In this document: piece by piece, positions 6,434 through 8,017 of the stretch | How positions within the stretch are numbered: the stretch's first letter is position 1 | Layout: every line of letters starts with the position of its first letter | Source of the DNA: Candidatus Sulfotelmatobacter sp. | GTDB taxonomy: Bacteria; Acidobacteriota; Terriglobia; Terriglobales; Acidobacteriaceae | NCBI GenBank assembly: GCA_030037575.1 | Contig: JASHRB010000122.1 | Coordinates: forward strand, 1 to 8,017 | Length of the DNA: 8,017 bases | Reading direction: 5' to 3' | The notes under the pieces: model-generated | Told to the model about the DNA's origin: nothing | The model's input: the letters and a program-made list of their open reading frames with translations, nothing else | Databases searched by the model: none | Translations under genes and position numbers: made by a program

Positions 6434-7726
6434 TTAAAACTTCCTCGCCCTGATCCGATCTGTTCCCATGTAAGGCCGAAGCGCCTCGGGAATCATCACG
6501 CTTCCGTCGGCCTGCTGATAATTCTCAACCATGGCAACCCAAGTGCGGCCCACCGCCAGCCCGCTGCCGTTCAGCGTGTGCACGAATTCCGTCTTGTTTT
6601 TGCCTTCCGGACGATAGCGAATATTTGCCCGCCGCGCCTGATATGCCTCGTAATTCGAACACGAAGAGATCTCACGGAACAACTGCTGTCCCGGCAGCCA
6701 AACCTCAATATCATACGTCTTTGCCGACGACGGACCCATATCTCCGGTGCACAAGGTGACCACTCGATAATGCAGGCCGAGCTTCTGCAGCACGGTTTCG
6801 GCATGTCGGGTCAGCTTTTCGTGCTGGTCATAGGATTCTTCCGGCCGCGTGAACTTGACCAGTTCAACTTTTTGAAACTGATGCTGCCGGATGATTCCGC
6901 GCACATCCTGGCCATACGACCCCGCCTCACTCCTGAAGCACGGGGTATAGGCGGTGAGCGAAATCGGCAATCGAGAGGCGCCAAGAACCTCGTCGCGATA
7001 AAGATTCGTGACCGGAACTTCGGCGGTCGGGATCAGCCACAAATCTTTGTCACCCTGGGGCACGCGGAACGAATCGGCGGCAAACTTCGGCAGCTGCCCG
7101 GTCCCGTACATGGAATCGGAATTGACCAAGTACGGAGGCAAAACTTCCGTGTATCCATGCTCGCGTGTGTGCAGATCGAGCATGAAGTTGGCCAGAGCGC
7201 GCTCAAGTTTTGCGCCCAAATCCCAATAGACGGCAAAACGCGCGCCGGTCAGCTTCACGGCGCGTTCGAGATCGAGCAGGCCGAGTTCGGGGCCTAAATC
7301 CCAATGCGGTCTGGGCGTGAAATCAAACTTCGGCGCAGCCCCCCAGCGCCGCACTTCAACGTTTTGTTCTGAGCTGTGCCCAAGCGGCACGCTCGCGTGC
7401 GGCATGTTTGGAATGCCCGCGAGAATCTCCCGTAGACGTGCATCGAGGTCAGCCGCCGCCTTCTCTCGAGTTTGAATGCGCTCGCGCAGTTCCTTCGTTT
7501 CCGCCATGACTGCGCCGGCGTCCTCTCCGCTTTTTTTGAGCTTCGCGATTTCCTCGGCTGCCTTGTTCCGCCGGGCTTTGAGCGTTTCCGCTTCGGTGAT
7601 CGCCTGCCGGCGCTGCCTGTCAACATCGCCAAAATCTCCAAGGACGGTTGCCGGGTCGGCGCCCCGCTGGCGCAGCATCTGTTCGATCAGAGGCAGGTTT
7701 TCGCGAACAAAATTCAGGTCGAGCAT
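6434..7726 (-). CDS. serS: Seryl-tRNA synthetase
   Basis: A 430-residue cytoplasmic class II enzyme that charges tRNA-Ser (and tRNA-Sec where present) with serine using ATP. The N-terminus [22 protein letters not shown] is the classic SerRS start, and residues about 30-105 form the long antiparallel coiled coil that grips the tRNA variable arm. The catalytic core follows: [12 protein letters not shown] and the motif 1 region (about 141-200), TAE (234-236) of the serine-binding pocket, motif 2 [21 protein letters not shown] (264-284), and motif 3 [18 protein letters not shown] (387-404) with its ATP-binding arginine. Length is normal and all motifs are intact. ATG 7726 was chosen over TTG 7735 because it gives the conserved N-terminus. 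No purine-rich ribosome site precedes it: CCCC directly abuts the ATG. It is the first gene of a likely serS-membrane protein-lolA unit. Confidence 0.97.
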   Translation of the reverse strand: MLDLNFVRENLPLIEQMLRQRGADPATVLGDFGDVDRQRRQAITEAETLKARRNKAAEEIAKLKKSGEDAGAVMAETKELRERIQTREKAAADLDARLREILAGIPNMPHASVPLGHSSEQNVEVRRWGAAPKFDFTPRPHWDLGPELGLLDLERAVKLTGARFAVYWDLGAKLERALANFMLDLHTREHGYTEVLPPYLVNSDSMYGTGQLPKFAADSFRVPQGDKDLWLIPTAEVPVTNLYRDEVLGASRLPISLTAYTPCFRSEAGSYGQDVRGIIRQHQFQKVELVKFTRPEESYDQHEKLTRHAETVLQKLGLHYRVVTLCTGDMGPSSAKTYDIEVWLPGQQLFREISSCSNYEAYQARRANIRYRPEGKNKTEFVHTLNGSGLAVGRTWVAMVENYQQADGSVMIPEALRPYMGTDRIRARKF

Positions 7727-7767
7727 GGGGAACAACTAATGTAACGGAAAAGTGCAGGGAAATACAC

Positions 7768-7793
7768 CGGCAGCCGACCATCACCGGCTGCCG
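7768..7793 (-). other. 9-bp hairpin in the serS leader
   Basis: CGGCAGCCG (7768-7776) is complementary to CGGCTGCCG (7785-7793), with an 8-nt loop. On the serS strand it ends 41 nt before the ATG. No T-run follows (GTGTATTTCCC), so it is a poor intrinsic terminator. It could end an upstream small RNA, act as an attenuating leader structure, or protect the mRNA. Confidence 0.5.
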
Positions 7794-7822
7794 CCTTATT
7801 CCCTTCCCGGCGAACCGCTACT

Positions 7823-7936
7823 TGGGCGCGCCCACCGACTCTTCTGAGCAACAAGTCGGCCCGTGGTCGTCGAAAGTTGCTTGCCTGCGATGACTTCCAT
7901 CTTTTGGAAGTCGCCGGGCTAGCTATGCGACCACGG
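7823..7936 (-). ncRNA. Candidate structured RNA upstream of serS, family not identified
   Basis: Read on the - strand, CCGTGGTCG (7936-7928) pairs with CGACCACGG (7869-7861) in a perfect 9-bp stem. Inside it, GCTAGCC pairs with GGCAAGC around an A-A mismatch, and CGG-C-GACTTCCA pairs with TGGAAGTC-A-TCG around a C-A mismatch, closing an AAAGA loop. The result is a rod-like fold of 76 nt. Just 3' of it, CCGACT and AGTCGG (7859-7854, 7840-7835) form a side hairpin, followed by the palindrome TGGGCGCGCCCA (7834-7823). A-rich loops favour the - strand, the serS sense. The rod plus 3' side hairpin loosely recalls 6S RNA architecture, but I see no family-defining sequence; a serS leader or a lineage-specific RNA are alternatives. 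No ORF of note covers this stretch. Confidence 0.45.
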
Positions 7937-7973
7937 CTTGTGCATCTCGTTGATTGAAAGCCAATTCCGGCAT

Positions 7974-8010
7974 CGGCGGCCGCCGGGGCAATCCCTTGTG
8001 GGCGATCCCC
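7974..8010. repeat. GC-rich palindrome and paired GGGC(A/G)ATCCC repeats at the right edge
   Basis: CGGCGGCCGCCG (7974-7985) is a perfect 12-bp palindrome. Next to it GGGCAATCCC (7986-7995) and GGGCGATCCC (8000-8009) are direct copies 14 bp apart differing at one base, and each has GGG/CCC ends. They could be paired regulator sites or outer parts of the structured RNA described to their left. The window ends before context can be judged. Confidence 0.35.
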
Positions 8011-8017
8011 GTCATCA

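Noticed and set aside
6288..6434. 48-codon frame starting at the TAATG overlap with serS
   Set aside because: Not listed as a gene: its product shows no recognisable feature, it runs through degenerate repeats whose period is not a multiple of three, and it overlaps the next gene. It is mentioned only with the repeat finding.
6197..7297. 366-codon open frame on the + strand
   Set aside because: It lies opposite serS and the membrane protein gene, both clearly coding on the - strand. Its translation shows no domain and reads like antisense of GC-rich coding DNA.
7861..7936. tRNA gene (76 nt with a closing stem and a 7-nt-loop central hairpin)
   Set aside because: The length is right, but the closing stem is 9 bp, there is no T-loop GTTC-like sequence and no D-arm, on either strand.
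7768..7990. T-box leader or fluoride riboswitch before serS
   Set aside because: No TGG-ACCGCG T-box core was found. GGTGATGG on the - strand recalls the start of the fluoride (crcB) motif, but it is only the loop region of the simple 9-bp hairpin and the rest of the motif is absent.
1..8017. CRISPR array, insertion sequence, transposase, phage or toxin-antitoxin genes
   Set aside because: No regularly spaced repeats, terminal inverted repeats around a transposase, or matching protein motifs were seen on either strand.

Overview
The window reads as a GC-rich, Gram-negative chromosomal segment, most likely from an acidobacterium (phylum Acidobacteriota). This is inferred from the very large Oar-like TonB-dependent receptor with an N-terminal carboxypeptidase-regulatory domain, a family greatly expanded in that phylum, and from the LolA-type periplasmic protein, which implies an outer membrane. 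No species can be assigned from the sequence alone.

Left part, + strand: the window opens inside the 3' end of a multi-pass membrane protein that resembles the C-terminus of a family-39-type (dolichyl-phosphate-mannose type) glycosyltransferase (1-492). A 208-bp non-coding stretch with a possible promoter and a hairpin follows, then a strong ribosome binding site and the 1353-residue receptor gene (701-4762). A short hairpin with T-runs on both sides closes this half and separates it from convergent genes.

Right part, - strand: read right to left, a probable transcription unit runs serS (seryl-tRNA synthetase, 7726-6434), a lineage-specific single-pass membrane protein (6315-5842), a LolA-like lipoprotein carrier (5845-5159, overlapping its predecessor by 4 bp), and possibly an 88-codon ORF of unknown function (5103-4837). 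serS and lolA are also neighbours in gamma-proteobacteria (E. coli lolA-rarA-serS), so the pairing may be old, though here the order is reversed.

The most unusual parts are non-coding. Upstream of serS lies about 200 bp rich in complementary arms. It includes a rod-like fold of about 76 nt with a perfect 9-bp closing stem, and a 9-bp hairpin close to the serS start. This is a candidate small RNA or serS leader. Second, three degenerate 16-bp tandem repeats sit directly after the serS stop codon. No mobile element, CRISPR array, tRNA or rRNA gene was seen. The window is otherwise ordinary chromosomal content, and no clear new multi-gene system is present.
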